A DNA stretch of 64,000 bases from Pelobacter propionicus DSM 2379 (GTDB taxonomy: Bacteria; Desulfobacterota; Desulfuromonadia; Geobacterales; Pseudopelobacteraceae). A program made the translations under genes and the position numbers. The DNA lies in the NCBI RefSeq assembly GCF_000015045.1, contig NC_008609.1:2303501-2367500 (forward strand). Reading direction: 5' to 3'. Below the pieces are notes generated by a model. That model saw nothing but the letters and a program-made list of their open reading frames with translations, searched no databases and was not told the origin of the DNA. Shown piece by piece: positions 36,976 to 46,074 of the stretch. The stretch's first letter is position 1. The number at the start of each line of letters is the position of its first letter.

Positions 36976-38472
36976 TCACTTGAATTTCCCCGAGGCGGGC
37001 ACTGCCCGTTTGAAGGCCCAGGCTTCGATCTTCTTAATCTGTTCGGCCATGGTGATGGAGAGGGGCACGGTGCGGCTGATCATCACCATCAGGTCCTGCT
37101 GGGTCATGGGGCACGTGGTGGCCAGCGCCTCGAAGGCAGCCGAGTTGACCGCCTGCTCGATCTCCGCTCCGGAAAACCCCCTGGTGGAGCCTGCCAAGAG
37201 CGGGATATCGAAGGAGCTCATATCCACCTGCCTGTTGGCCAGGTGGATGCGGAAGATCTGTTCCCGGGCCTCGCTCTCCGGCAGCCCGACATAGAAGATC
37301 TCGTCGAAACGCCCCTTGCGCAGCACCTCGGCCGGGAGCAGTTCGATGGCGTTGGCTGTTGCCGCCACGAACACCGGCGCCTTCTTCTCCTGCATCCAGG
37401 TCAGAAACGAGCCGAGCACCCGGGATGCCGATCCCCCTTCGGACTTGAAGCCCTGGGTGGTTATGCCGGACTCGATCTCGTCGATCCAGAGCACGCAGGG
37501 CGCCACAGCTTCGGCAATGGTGAAGGCCATGCGCAGACTTGCCTCCGGTGTGCCGAACAGGCCACCGTAGACCGTGGCCATGTCCAGACGGATCAGGGGG
37601 AGCCGCCACTCGGCGGCGATGGCCTTGACGAACAGCGACTTGCCACAGCCGGCGATGCCCATGACCAGCACCCCCCGGGGAAGACCGACACCTGACCTGA
37701 TCCCCTCCAGGCCAAAGGCGCTTGTGCGCCGTTGCAGCCACTCCTTGAGGTTTTCCATGCCGCCCAGGTTGTTGCAGCCGTCAACATCGATGACCAACTC
37801 CATAATGCCGCTCTGCTGAATGATCCGCCGCTTGTTGTCCAGAAGCGCCATGACCGGGTCATTGCCGCCGCTCTTATCAGCCAGGCGCAGAAGCCTGATC
37901 GCCCTTTCCAGATCCACCAGATCCAGACCGCGGCTGGCCACAACCAGCCTTTCGAACAGTGTCGGGTCCTCCTGACAGGCCCTGGACAGGGAGGGGTCAT
38001 GATCCTGCAGCTGCTTCAGAAAAATGCGGATCTCTTCCACATCAGGGAGCTTCTGGGTCAGGATGATGATATCCTCCCGCAGCCGTGGGGGAACCCACTC
38101 GTCCTCCCCCAGAATGACCGTCACCTTGCCCTTGCCGCTTGATGCCTGGGCAAGGTCCTTGAGTCTTCTGATCAGAAGCGGATTATCCCGCCAGAACCAA
38201 TGCATATCCTTCAGGATCAGCATGCATGGCCCTGGCTGGGACATGGCGAAATCCAGTGCTTTCAGCGCATCAACCGTATCGGGGACGACAACGCCCTCCC
38301 GGGTCAGGCCGCTTGTGCAGGTCCAGACGAAGGGGGCTCCCATCCCCCGCAACCGGGCGGCGGTCTGGGCCAGCAGCCGTTCGCTGCGCTGCTCGTTGGC
38401 GGTTATCACATACAGGAAAACAGTGCCGGTGCTGATCAGACGAATAAGCTGCTGTTGTGTCATATTTTCCAT
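36976..38472 (-). CDS. Ycf46-like AAA ATPase
   Basis: A 498-residue protein with a poorly conserved N-terminal half (MENMTQQQLIRLISTGTVFLY; itself a degenerate P-loop fold with LKDMHWFW and IIILTQ) and a C-terminal AAA+ module: Walker A GIAGCGKS (about 271-278), Walker B CVLWIDEIE (about 326-334), sensor ATAN and arginine region RKGRFDEIFYVGLP. This order matches the Ycf46 family of plastids, cyanobacteria and many bacteria, whose role is unclear. It ends 6 bp after the convergent FemAB-like gene. No direct link to neighbours is visible. Confidence 0.82.
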   Translation of the reverse strand: MENMTQQQLIRLISTGTVFLYVITANEQRSERLLAQTAARLRGMGAPFVWTCTSGLTREGVVVPDTVDALKALDFAMSQPGPCMLILKDMHWFWRDNPLLIRRLKDLAQASSGKGKVTVILGEDEWVPPRLREDIIILTQKLPDVEEIRIFLKQLQDHDPSLSRACQEDPTLFERLVVASRGLDLVDLERAIRLLRLADKSGGNDPVMALLDNKRRIIQQSGIMELVIDVDGCNNLGGMENLKEWLQRRTSAFGLEGIRSGVGLPRGVLVMGIAGCGKSLFVKAIAAEWRLPLIRLDMATVYGGLFGTPEASLRMAFTIAEAVAPCVLWIDEIESGITTQGFKSEGGSASRVLGSFLTWMQEKKAPVFVAATANAIELLPAEVLRKGRFDEIFYVGLPESEAREQIFRIHLANRQVDMSSFDIPLLAGSTRGFSGAEIEQAVNSAAFEALATTCPMTQQDLMVMISRTVPLSITMAEQIKKIEAWAFKRAVPASGKFK

Positions 38473-38543
38473 GAGTCCCTCTACTCCTCAGCCAAAGCCG
38501 GCAAATCTCGTCGCTTATCTTCAACTTAATTGAAACCAATGCT

Positions 38544-38565
38544 CCCCCCCCTTGAAAAAGGGGGG
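38544..38565. terminator. C/G-rich hairpin upstream of the AAA gene
   Basis: CCCCCCCC, an 8-nt A-rich loop, then GGGGGG. It lies between two minus-strand genes, just downstream of the EF-G-like gene, and could terminate it, though no T run follows. Confidence 0.45.
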
Positions 38566-38579
38566 CTGGGGGGGTATTG

Positions 38580-38666
38580 GCGTTAATTTTGTGGCAAATC
38601 CCCCTAAATCCCTCTTTTCCAAAGGGGGACTTTGCACTGCACCGCTACTGGCTGACAGATTAACGC
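38580..38666. repeat. Small palindromic (REP/MITE-like) element
   Basis: The 87-bp segment is bounded by a perfect 8-bp inverted repeat, GCGTTAAT at 38580-38587 and ATTAACGC at 38659-38666. Inside is an imperfect hairpin CCCTCTTT-TCC-AAAGGGGG preceded by AAATCCCCC. C-rich palindromes of this kind occur as dispersed repeats in many genomes. Only one copy of this exact type is seen in the window. Confidence 0.5.
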
Positions 38667-38766
38667 TAATCGAAAAGGTTTTTTGATAGCCGGACAATGG
38701 GATCAAAAGAGGGAAGAAGCAAGTAAAAACAGGGCATCAGCGAAAACAGGGCAAAGAGCCAGGACA

Positions 38767-40821
38767 CTACACCAGCCCGAAACGCTGTTGAACCTCCTGG
38801 GGCGCTTCCTCGAAGCAGAGGAACTCCATGGTGTAGCTCCCCCGCCCCCGGGTGGCGCTGCGCAGTTCGGTCATGAAGCCGAACATCCCGGCCAGGGGCG
38901 CCGTTGCCCGGATCAGCTCGTTTTCGCCGCTGGCGCTAACCCCCTCCACACGCCCCCGCTTCTGCTGGAGGGCACCCAGAACCTTGCCCAGGTACTCGGT
39001 CGGTACGCTCAACTCCAGCGCCATGATCGGCTCCAGCAGGTACGGCCCCGCCTCCCGGGCCGCCATCAGCCCCCCGCGCTGGGCCGCCGCCCTGAGACCG
39101 GTCTCGGTGGTCACCCCCGGTTCGAAGGGGATCTCCAGCACCGCCACCCGCAGGTCGGTAAGGCGATAACCGCTGCAACAACCGGTCATGCACCCCTGGC
39201 GCAGATCCTCCTCGATGACCGCCAAGAGCGACGGAACCAGGTGGGGGGTGGCAGGTGGCAGGACGATGCTGACGCCGCTTCCCCGGGCAAGCGGCGTCAG
39301 TCGCAGCAGCAGCTCTCCCACTTCGGCCTTTCCCTCCCGCTCGAAGCGGAACAGTTCCCTGCGCTGAACCTCGTAGCGCAATGCCTCGCGGTACACCACC
39401 CGCGGGCGACCGCTCTTGACCCTGACCCCCTGCTCGCGTTCCAGGCGGTCGATGATCACCTCCAGATGCAACTCACCCATGCCGGTCAGAATGGTCTGGC
39501 CGGTCTCCTCGTCTTCGTGGACTTTGAAGGTGGGATCCTCCCAGCGCAGCCTGGTCAGGGCAAGGGGGAACTTCTCCCGATCATCGTTCCCCACCGGCTC
39601 CACCGCCACCGACACCACCGGCTCCGGCACCGTGAGCCCCTCCAGCACCAGGGGGTGGCCCGCATCGCAGAGGGTATCGCCGGTAAAGGTTTCCCGGAAG
39701 CCGAGCACGGCCACGATGTCGCCGGCAGCGGCCTCGGTGAGGTCCTCGCGCCGATGGGAGTGCATGCGGAACAGACGCCCCACCCGTTCGCTGACACCGC
39801 GGCTGGCGTTCAGAAGAGTCGCCCCGAAACGGAGCGTGCCGGAATAGATGCGCAGATAGGTGAGCATGCGCCCCTCGTCGCACATAACCTTGAAGGCCAG
39901 TGCCCGCAGGGGAGCGGCCGGGTCGCAGCCCACGGTTTCATGGCGCTCGTCACGGGGGTTGCGCCCCACCAGTGCCGGAACCTCGTGCGGCGAGGGGAGG
40001 TACAGGCCGACGGCGTCCAAGAGCGGCTGAATCCCCTTGTTGCGCAGCGCCGAGCCCAGCAGGACCGGAAAGATGCGACAGGCCAGGGTAGCGCTGCGTA
40101 GGGCCAGCCGCAGACGCTCCGTCGAAACCCGCCTCCCCTCCAGGAAATCGGCCAGGATCGAGTCGTCGAAATCGGCCAGCGCCTCGGTCAGCCGCAGGCG
40201 TTCCTCCCCCACCCGCTCCACGCACTCCAGCGGCAGCGGCCGGCGCAGCATGGTCTTTCCCAGGTCTCCCCTGTCGAACAGGAGCGCCTCTTCAGTCAGC
40301 AGGTCGATCACGCCGCTGAAATCAGCCTCATCCCCCAAAGGGAGTTGCAGCAGGATCGGCCGCGCCCCCAGGCGCTCCTCCATCTGGCTCAGGGTCCGTG
40401 CATGGTCGGCGCCGACCCGGTCCATCTTGTTGATGAAGCAGATGCGCGGCACAGCGTAGCGGTCGGCCTGACGCCAGACCGACTCGCTCTGGGGCTGGAC
40501 CCCCTCCACGGCGCTGAAGATGGCCACCGCCCCGTCCAGGACGCGCATACTGCGCTCCACCTCGATGGTAAAATCGATGTGGCCGGGGGTGTCGATCAGG
40601 TTGATGCGCAGGTCCCCCCAGCGGCAACTGGTGGCTGTGGCGGTGATGGTGATGCCCCGCTCCTGCTCCTGGGGCATCCAGTCCATGACCGCCTGGCCGT
40701 TGTGCACCTCGCCCATCTTGTGGGTCTCGCCGCTGTAGAAGAGGATTCGTTCCGATACGGTGGTCTTGCCGGCGTCGATGTGGGAGATGATGCCGATATT
40801 GCGGATGGATTCGTGGGACAA
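38767..40821 (-). CDS. Elongation factor G paralogue (EF-G2-like GTPase)
   Basis: A 684-residue translational GTPase. G1 is HIDAGKTT, switch I is [12 protein letters not shown]3 is DTPGHIDF and G4 is NKMDR. EF-G domains II-V follow ([34 protein letters not shown]). It is isolated from str-operon genes (rpsL, rpsG, tuf), so it is probably a second, specialised EF-G such as a recycling or stress-type factor. No ATG fits; a TTG at 40821 gives the family-like start [15 protein letters not shown] with AGGAG about 10 nt upstream, and a TTG at 40857 is the alternative. An annotator may choose either. Confidence 0.85.
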   Translation of the reverse strand: MSHESIRNIGIISHIDAGKTTVSERILFYSGETHKMGEVHNGQAVMDWMPQEQERGITITATATSCRWGDLRINLIDTPGHIDFTIEVERSMRVLDGAVAIFSAVEGVQPQSESVWRQADRYAVPRICFINKMDRVGADHARTLSQMEERLGARPILLQLPLGDEADFSGVIDLLTEEALLFDRGDLGKTMLRRPLPLECVERVGEERLRLTEALADFDDSILADFLEGRRVSTERLRLALRSATLACRIFPVLLGSALRNKGIQPLLDAVGLYLPSPHEVPALVGRNPRDERHETVGCDPAAPLRALAFKVMCDEGRMLTYLRIYSGTLRFGATLLNASRGVSERVGRLFRMHSHRREDLTEAAAGDIVAVLGFRETFTGDTLCDAGHPLVLEGLTVPEPVVSVAVEPVGNDDREKFPLALTRLRWEDPTFKVHEDEETGQTILTGMGELHLEVIIDRLEREQGVRVKSGRPRVVYREALRYEVQRRELFRFEREGKAEVGELLLRLTPLARGSGVSIVLPPATPHLVPSLLAVIEEDLRQGCMTGCCSGYRLTDLRVAVLEIPFEPGVTTETGLRAAAQRGGLMAAREAGPYLLEPIMALELSVPTEYLGKVLGALQQKRGRVEGVSASGENELIRATAPLAGMFGFMTELRSATRGRGSYTMEFLCFEEAPQEVQQRFGLV

Positions 40822-41449
40822 AATAACCGTTCTCCTGGGCCTGATCTGGCTGTTCAAGCGTTAAAAGCTCACCAAGTATAGCGCGGAACGGCAGCGGCGC
40901 AACGGCGGGAGCGTTTATCATTCCATTCGGGGAAGATACACTCTTCCAAGTATCTCAATCGAGTTCGCAGCATATCATCTCCTGAAAAGGGACAACCACA
41001 TGACTGTCAATTATTTCGACAAAAAGTAGAACGTACTTTTCGTCCCACACCACACATTCAGCACATAAACACCTGAAATTAAATGATTATTTTATTCAAC
41101 ACTCGTTTTTTCCATGCTGTTGCATCCCTTTACACTATGCGGGTGAGGCGCAGAGCAGAAACAATAAACACATAAATATCAACAAATTAAATACTGGCAT
41201 GTTTTTTGAATAATACATTAAATTATTTATAGCAGATTCTGCACACTTGATGCCTTCGCGAGAAGCCAACCGAGGTGAAGAAGGGGGAACGTCAAACCGG
41301 TATGCGCGTTAGCATGCACGGGTCTGTTCTGGTTTTTCCGTTCCTGGTGGCCCACACATCATACGGAATGAGTCCACTATGCCTTAGGGATGAAATGAGA
41401 AGCACACGACACCGCTTTTGAACCATCAGTTTGAACGGGGGGGTGAGCT
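40822..41449 (+). other. AT-rich 628-bp region upstream of the amyloid regulator
   Basis: No gene is seen. The central about 300 bp (40950-41240) are clearly AT-richer than the rest of the window, with long A/T runs. It contains the candidate sigma-54 site at 41195-41210 and probably regulatory sites for the downstream activator and beta-barrel genes. Confidence 0.55.
41195..41210 (+). promoter_or_regulatory. Candidate sigma-54 promoter upstream of the VpsR-like regulator
   Basis: TGGCAT-N5-TTGAA has the -24 GG and -12 elements at canonical spacing, with GA in place of the usual GC at -12. It lies 240 bp before the regulator start. The same GA variant occurs at the stronger site upstream of the amyloid gene. 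Confidence 0.45.
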
Positions 41450-42841
41450 TTGTTATTGTTCCAACCAAACACCGTATCCTCACCATCAAAAAGAAAACAG
41501 GGTATCCCGGCGCGCAAGCTACTGTGCGTGTCGCCTGACGGAGCACGTCAGGCCTCCGCCCAACCCCTTGCCGAAGAAGGCTGGGACATACTGACGGCAC
41601 CTGACCTGAAACTGGCCAGGGAGTTGACCAGGCAGCATAAAGACTGTCATGTGGGACTGCTCTTTCTGAAAAGTGGTACGGATGCCTACCTGAACCAAAT
41701 TGAAGAAGTCCTGATGGTGAACAACCAGATTGAATGGATTTCCGTCTTGCCCCCCGAATGCATGCAATCACGTGACCTCTGCGCATTCGTTATCAAGAAC
41801 TCCTACGACTATCACACCCTTCCACTGGATATCCCCCGTTTGCATTTTATTCTCGGGCATGCATACGGCAAGGCTCTGCTGAAATGCAAAGTTGCCGGCA
41901 GGGAACAGGTTATCGGCCAGAACCAGATGATCGGAACAAGCGCGCCAATGCGTGACCTGTATGCAAGAATCATCAAAATACAAAAAGTCGAGTCACCCGT
42001 CCTTATCCACGGGGAGAGCGGTACGGGCAAGGAGCTTGCGGCGCGTGCGATTCACCAGAATTCATCGCGTTGCCAGGCGCCTTTTGTCGCGGTGAATTGC
42101 GGGGCCTTGCCGACACACCTCATCCAAAGCGAATTATTCGGACACGAGAAAGGGGCTTTTACCGGAGCAACCCAGAGAAAGATCGGCCGCATCGAATCGG
42201 CGGCGGGTGGAACCATCTTTCTGGACGAGATCGGAGATCTTTCACAGGAACTCCAGGTAAACCTTTTGCGGTTCTTGCAGGAAAAGACCATCGAGCGTGT
42301 CGGCTCAAACCAGACCATTGAAGTTGACGTGCGCGTTATAGCCGCTACCCATGTGAACCTGGAAAAAGCCGTGGAACAGGGTGTTTTTCGCGAGGACCTC
42401 TATTACCGACTGAATGTCCTGCGTCTGGATATTCCACCATTACGCGAACGAGTCGGGGACATAGAAATCCTGGCGCTCACTTTTTTTGAAAAATTCTCCG
42501 AAGAAAAGAACCCCGTGGTCAAGGGATTCAGCCAGCAGACCTTGAATATCATGGCTGAATATGACTGGCCGGGTAATGTTAGAGAAATGATAAATCGAAT
42601 ACGAAGGGCGATGGTGATGAGCGAGAACCGGCTGATCACACCCGCTGACCTGGAGCTGGACAATCTGGTGGTCTTAAACAAATCGCTATCGCTGGATGAT
42701 GCGCGAGTGCTGGCGGAAACCGAGATAATCCAGCATTCCCTCATACAGAACAACAAGAATGTCTCCAAGACCGCGCGCGATCTCGGCGTATCGCGCGTTA
42801 CGCTGTACAGGTTGATAAACAAACTGAATATCATCGTCTAG
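41450..42841 (+). CDS. VpsR-like sigma-54-dependent activator
   Basis: A 463-residue enhancer-binding protein. The N-terminal about 125 residues resemble a receiver domain, but the position of the phospho-acceptor reads GLLFLKSG with no Asp, as in VpsR/FleQ-type regulators that sense cyclic-di-GMP instead of phosphate. The AAA+ core has Walker A GESGTGKE (188-195), the sigma-54 contact loop GAFTGA (235-240), Walker B GTIFLDEIGD and REDLYYRL. A Fis-type helix-turn-helix closes the protein (ARDLGVSRVTLYRLINKL). The start is probably TTG at 41450 behind GGGGTGAG. It is 44 bp ahead of the FapF-like gene and presumably controls the locus. Confidence 0.85.
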   Translation: MLLFQPNTVSSPSKRKQGIPARKLLCVSPDGARQASAQPLAEEGWDILTAPDLKLARELTRQHKDCHVGLLFLKSGTDAYLNQIEEVLMVNNQIEWISVLPPECMQSRDLCAFVIKNSYDYHTLPLDIPRLHFILGHAYGKALLKCKVAGREQVIGQNQMIGTSAPMRDLYARIIKIQKVESPVLIHGESGTGKELAARAIHQNSSRCQAPFVAVNCGALPTHLIQSELFGHEKGAFTGATQRKIGRIESAAGGTIFLDEIGDLSQELQVNLLRFLQEKTIERVGSNQTIEVDVRVIAATHVNLEKAVEQGVFREDLYYRLNVLRLDIPPLRERVGDIEILALTFFEKFSEEKNPVVKGFSQQTLNIMAEYDWPGNVREMINRIRRAMVMSENRLITPADLELDNLVVLNKSLSLDDARVLAETEIIQHSLIQNNKNVSKTARDLGVSRVTLYRLINKLNIIV

Positions 42842-42885
42842 GAGCGTCTGGCATTGCAATCAACGCCTCAATCGGGGTTACGACA

Positions 42886-44166
42886 ATGAGAAAAGAATCT
42901 CAGCTGCTTGTCCTTCTCGCTACTCTCGGCATTACACCTCTCTGTTACGCGGGGACCGCATCCACCCAGGAAGATACGATGGCATGGAAGCGGCTCAACG
43001 AGCTCGTGGAACGTCAAGGTAGACAACTGGAGGAACAGCAGCGCCAGATCGAAGCGCTGAAAAAGCGCCTGGGGATGGACAACGCCTCGTCCGAAGTTGG
43101 GCACAGCCAGTCGCATGTTGCCAAACCTGCCCCCCCCCCTTCTTCCGCCCCTGGCGATGCGGTGAAAAATGAGCAGGGCAAACAGCAGGTCGTTCAAACC
43201 AAAGAGGCCGGCCCAACGCAGGCGGTCGGACGCCCCCCCGCAAAACCAAACATTTCCCAGCAATACAAAGAAATTGAAGCCATCTTTTCCCAGCAGGGGG
43301 TGCTGACCCCCAAGGGCACCCTGGTATTTGAGCCATCCATGCAGTACTCGTTCTCCTCAGCCAACCGTGTCGTCTTGAACGGCTATACCATCATCCCCGC
43401 CATCACCATCGGCCTGATAGATGTGAGAAACGTCAACCACAACACCTACACGCCCGCCCTCACGACCCGCTACGGCCTGACCAACCGACTGGAACTGCAA
43501 CTCTACGTGCCCTATGTATTCCGGGACGACTCGGCGGCTGCAAGTTCACTCAATATTGAAGACAGCGCCATCAATGAAAACACAAGGGTTTTCAATGCCG
43601 ACGCCAGCCATCTGGGCGACGTGCAGTTCGGCCTGCGCTACCAGTTCAATATGCCTGCGGGTGGCGGCCCCATCTTCATCGGCGGCCTGCAGGCCAAGTC
43701 CGATACCGGGAAAGACCCGTTCCATGTGTCAACCGACGCGTCAGGGTATGCCACCGAGTTGCCCACGGGAACGGGATTCTGGAGCATTCAGCCGAGCCTG
43801 ACGGCAATCATGCCGTCCGACCCGGTGGTCTTCTTTGGATCGGCCAGCTACATATACAACTTCGAGCGTTCGTACCAAGGCACCAAATGGGATCCGGGCA
43901 ACACCATCGGCTTCAACCTGGGAATGGGGTTTTCCATGAACGAAAACATGTCCTTCAGCCTTGGTTACGGGCATTCCATCATAGACAAGACACGCGCAAA
44001 CGGTCATGTACTCTCCAACTCCCGGACAACCACCCTGGGAAGCCTGCTGTTCGGCGCCTCGTACAAACTGAGCGACAGGGTAAACCTGAATTTCTCGGTG
44101 GAAGCCGGATTGACCGAGGACGCACCGGACGTGCAACTGACATTGCGGGTGCCGTTCAGCATATGA
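42886..44166 (+). CDS. FapF-like outer-membrane amyloid secretion pore
   Basis: A 426-residue protein with a signal peptide (1-22, ending CYA), a coiled coil (about 30-62, LNELVERQGRQLEEQQRQIE), a Pro/Ala-rich flexible linker (63-120) and a large beta-barrel rich in aromatic/Gly strands. This order is that of FapF, the trimeric channel that exports Fap amyloid subunits in Pseudomonas. Pfam-type searches may instead call the barrel a MetA-pathway phenol transporter. It is cotranscribed with the VpsR-like regulator and converges on the other Fap-like genes. The assignment rests on architecture and neighbourhood. Confidence 0.75.
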   Translation: MRKESQLLVLLATLGITPLCYAGTASTQEDTMAWKRLNELVERQGRQLEEQQRQIEALKKRLGMDNASSEVGHSQSHVAKPAPPPSSAPGDAVKNEQGKQQVVQTKEAGPTQAVGRPPAKPNISQQYKEIEAIFSQQGVLTPKGTLVFEPSMQYSFSSANRVVLNGYTIIPAITIGLIDVRNVNHNTYTPALTTRYGLTNRLELQLYVPYVFRDDSAAASSLNIEDSAINENTRVFNADASHLGDVQFGLRYQFNMPAGGGPIFIGGLQAKSDTGKDPFHVSTDASGYATELPTGTGFWSIQPSLTAIMPSDPVVFFGSASYIYNFERSYQGTKWDPGNTIGFNLGMGFSMNENMSFSLGYGHSIIDKTRANGHVLSNSRTTTLGSLLFGASYKLSDRVNLNFSVEAGLTEDAPDVQLTLRVPFSI

Positions 44167-44358
44167 TCGGCCGGATTTTCAAACCCCGGAGAGGGTGGAC
44201 GAGGGAAATGCAAGGGCAAACTAGAGGGGGGAGGAGCGGTCGCCGAACAGGATTGTCGCGGCAGACAGGAGGCAGGCGAGCCGTGATCCGGCCCGAATGG
44301 ATGGCGCCGTGCTTCAGTTGAGACGGACACACATCTGTCGCAGAGATTATTTTTCTTA

Positions 44359-44841
44359 CTAATGAAGTACGTTACGCAATTGCTGGTCGATTCTCGACAC
44401 CAGGTTTATGTCGCGAAGCATGCTGATACCGTTCACCGTTGCATCAATGATCGTCATGTTCTGGATGGTTTTCTGGTTTGCGCCATTCTGGATAAGTATC
44501 CGGTTTCCCATGTTCTGAACGAACGTCGCACTTTGCGACTGAAGATTGCTGATCTGTATCGGCGTTATGGCGTTTTGCACACCCAGGCCGGAGATATTCA
44601 GAGAGCTGGTCGTTTGCAGCACGCCATCCACGATAACGGCCTTCACGATCCCCAGTGATATTTCCAAACCGCCGCGCGCCACAAACCCGCCACGCATGCT
44701 GCTCAGATCATGGTCCGACACGACTCTCCATTCCTCGAATGCATCATTCATGGCCGCATATGCGGGACAGTTGGCTGACATGGCCATAAGCCCCATCACA
44801 AAAACCGCGCCTCTAATGTGTTTTCCCAGTAGAGTCGTCAT
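44359..44841 (-). CDS. Secreted Fap-locus protein with double-glycine-like motif
   Basis: A 160-residue protein with a signal peptide (to about residue 30, PAYAA). HDLSSMRGGF (44-53) then resembles the double-glycine leader site cleaved by C39 peptidases. The C-terminal part has VQNMGNRILIQNG, a motif shared with the two other secreted proteins of the locus. It may be a minor fibre component comparable to FapE or FapA. Its ATG overlaps the stop of the C39 gene (ATGA), so the two are translationally coupled. GGAGGAG lies 8 nt before the ATG at 44841. Confidence 0.65.
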   Translation of the reverse strand: MTTLLGKHIRGAVFVMGLMAMSANCPAYAAMNDAFEEWRVVSDHDLSSMRGGFVARGGLEISLGIVKAVIVDGVLQTTSSLNISGLGVQNAITPIQISNLQSQSATFVQNMGNRILIQNGANQKTIQNMTIIDATVNGISMLRDINLVSRIDQQLRNVLH

Positions 44842-45551
44842 GGCAGTACTCCTCCCGAACCAGGCAAAAGCATGGTTATGCTTGCCAGATCGCTGTTTTT
44901 CAGGGCGAGACCGAGTGGAGCCTTTTCCCTGACGCAGCGCCATTCTTCCAGACGATTGAAATTGTTTTCAGACCGGACGCTCCTGTTCCGGATGATAAAC
45001 ACCAGGCCGTTCCACATCTTTTCAAACTCGTTTCGCGCTACGATCCTCGTTCCCAGTCCCGGATCACCCACCAGCACCCTCTTGTCGGTCACCCCTTTCA
45101 CCACCACGAAATGCCGGTACCCCTTCATATTGACCAGGACGATGGCCGGCACACCAGCCAGGGCCAGTTTGTCCAGCTCAACCCTGTAGCCATCGGCAAG
45201 GTAGCCATGGGCTTCCAGGAAGTATTTCATGTCCAGCAGCGAAAAGCCTTCACGACGAATTTTTTCCTGCTCGCCGTGGGTATACATCCATTTGAAGACT
45301 TCCTGCTCGCTGACCCGGTCTTCGTAGTGGTGCGTCAGCAGGGTGGCCAATGCCGCGGACCCGCAACTGAAGTCATATTTCTGGTGGATGGTCGAGCGGT
45401 AACGAGCCTCTTTCAGGCTCGTTACATTGCTGACAATGAGAGCACCACCCGACATGCCAGGCACAAGTACCGTCCCCGCATCAACGCGGGCAACTGCCAG
45501 GATGAGGGTAACGACCAGAATAGCCGTATGGATTGTCAACAGACGCTTCAT
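44838..45551 (-). CDS. FapD-like C39-family cysteine protease
   Basis: A 237-residue protein with an N-terminal signal or anchor (LTIHTAILVVTLILAVARVDA) and a C39-type papain-fold domain. The catalytic triad is visible: Cys63 in DFSCGSAAL, His147 in YRHFVVVKG and Asp163 in VGDPGLG, with the oxyanion Gln57. FapD, the protease of the Fap amyloid system, has this form and lacks the ABC-transporter domains of bacteriocin exporters. It probably trims one or more of the secreted proteins of the locus. The 17-bp gap behind the FapA-like gene indicates one operon. Confidence 0.8.
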   Translation of the reverse strand: MKRLLTIHTAILVVTLILAVARVDAGTVLVPGMSGGALIVSNVTSLKEARYRSTIHQKYDFSCGSAALATLLTHHYEDRVSEQEVFKWMYTHGEQEKIRREGFSLLDMKYFLEAHGYLADGYRVELDKLALAGVPAIVLVNMKGYRHFVVVKGVTDKRVLVGDPGLGTRIVARNEFEKMWNGLVFIIRNRSVRSENNFNRLEEWRCVREKAPLGLALKNSDLASITMLLPGSGGVLP

Positions 45552-45568
45552 GGGATCGTGCGCTCGAT

Positions 45569-45967
45569 TCAGTGCATGGTTACGTTGACGATCAGATCAT
45601 TCTGGATGAGCACCTGATTGCCCGAGTTCTGGATAACGGTGGCAAATCCACTCATATTGGTGAACGCGCCACTACTCACGCTGTTGTAGCCAGAGACTGT
45701 TGAGCCAACAATACTGTTACCATCCTGATACGCGTTATTGGTGCTCGTGCTGTAGACCAAATCCAGGTTATCGATCTGCATGGCCTGGCGTCCCGACAGT
45801 GATGCCAGGTTTTCTCCGGCCAAGGCCTGCCCGAATCCGGTTACCTCCAGCGTTGTCTGCTCCTGTGCCGGAGTCGGCAACGCCTGTTCCGCCTGCGATT
45901 CCTGCGAGGCCAGTATGCCGCCGAAAAGAACAAGCGCAGCAATCGTGGATGCCGTGATTCTTAGCAT
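45569..45967 (-). CDS. FapA-like small secreted protein
   Basis: A 132-residue protein: signal peptide to about ESQA (26), then LASLSGRQAMQIDNLDLVYS and a C-terminal VIQNSGNQVLIQNDLIVNV. The QNSGxQ block recurs in the amyloid-like subunit and the 160-residue partner, so the three probably share a beta-rich assembly motif. A role as chaperone or minor subunit, like FapA or FapB, fits the locus. The ATG at 45967 has GGAGGTGG upstream and is preferred to an in-frame ATG 84 bp earlier that lies across the terminator. Confidence 0.65.
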   Translation of the reverse strand: MLRITASTIAALVLFGGILASQESQAEQALPTPAQEQTTLEVTGFGQALAGENLASLSGRQAMQIDNLDLVYSTSTNNAYQDGNSIVGSTVSGYNSVSSGAFTNMSGFATVIQNSGNQVLIQNDLIVNVTMH

Positions 45968-46021
45968 TTTCACCACCTCCCGGTCGGTTTCAAAATCATC
46001 ATCTAGGCGCCGGTTGGAATG

Positions 46022-46056
46022 CAAAAAACCTGGTGGCGTTAGTAACGCCACCAGGT
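46022..46056 (-). terminator. Terminator/attenuator between amyloid subunit and FapA-like gene
   Basis: On the minus strand ACCTGGTGGCGTTA and TAACGCCACCAGGT form a perfect 14-bp inverted repeat with a single central base, then six T residues. It lies 18 bp after the amyloid stop codon and upstream of the FapA-like gene, so readthrough would set the subunit-to-accessory ratio. Confidence 0.85.
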
Positions 46057-46074
46057 CTGCCGACGCGTCGCGTT

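Noticed and set aside
42886-44166. Beta-barrel as a phenol-degradation transporter
   Set aside because: No aromatic-degradation genes are near; the coiled coil plus linker and the C39 protease neighbourhood fit a FapF-like pore better.
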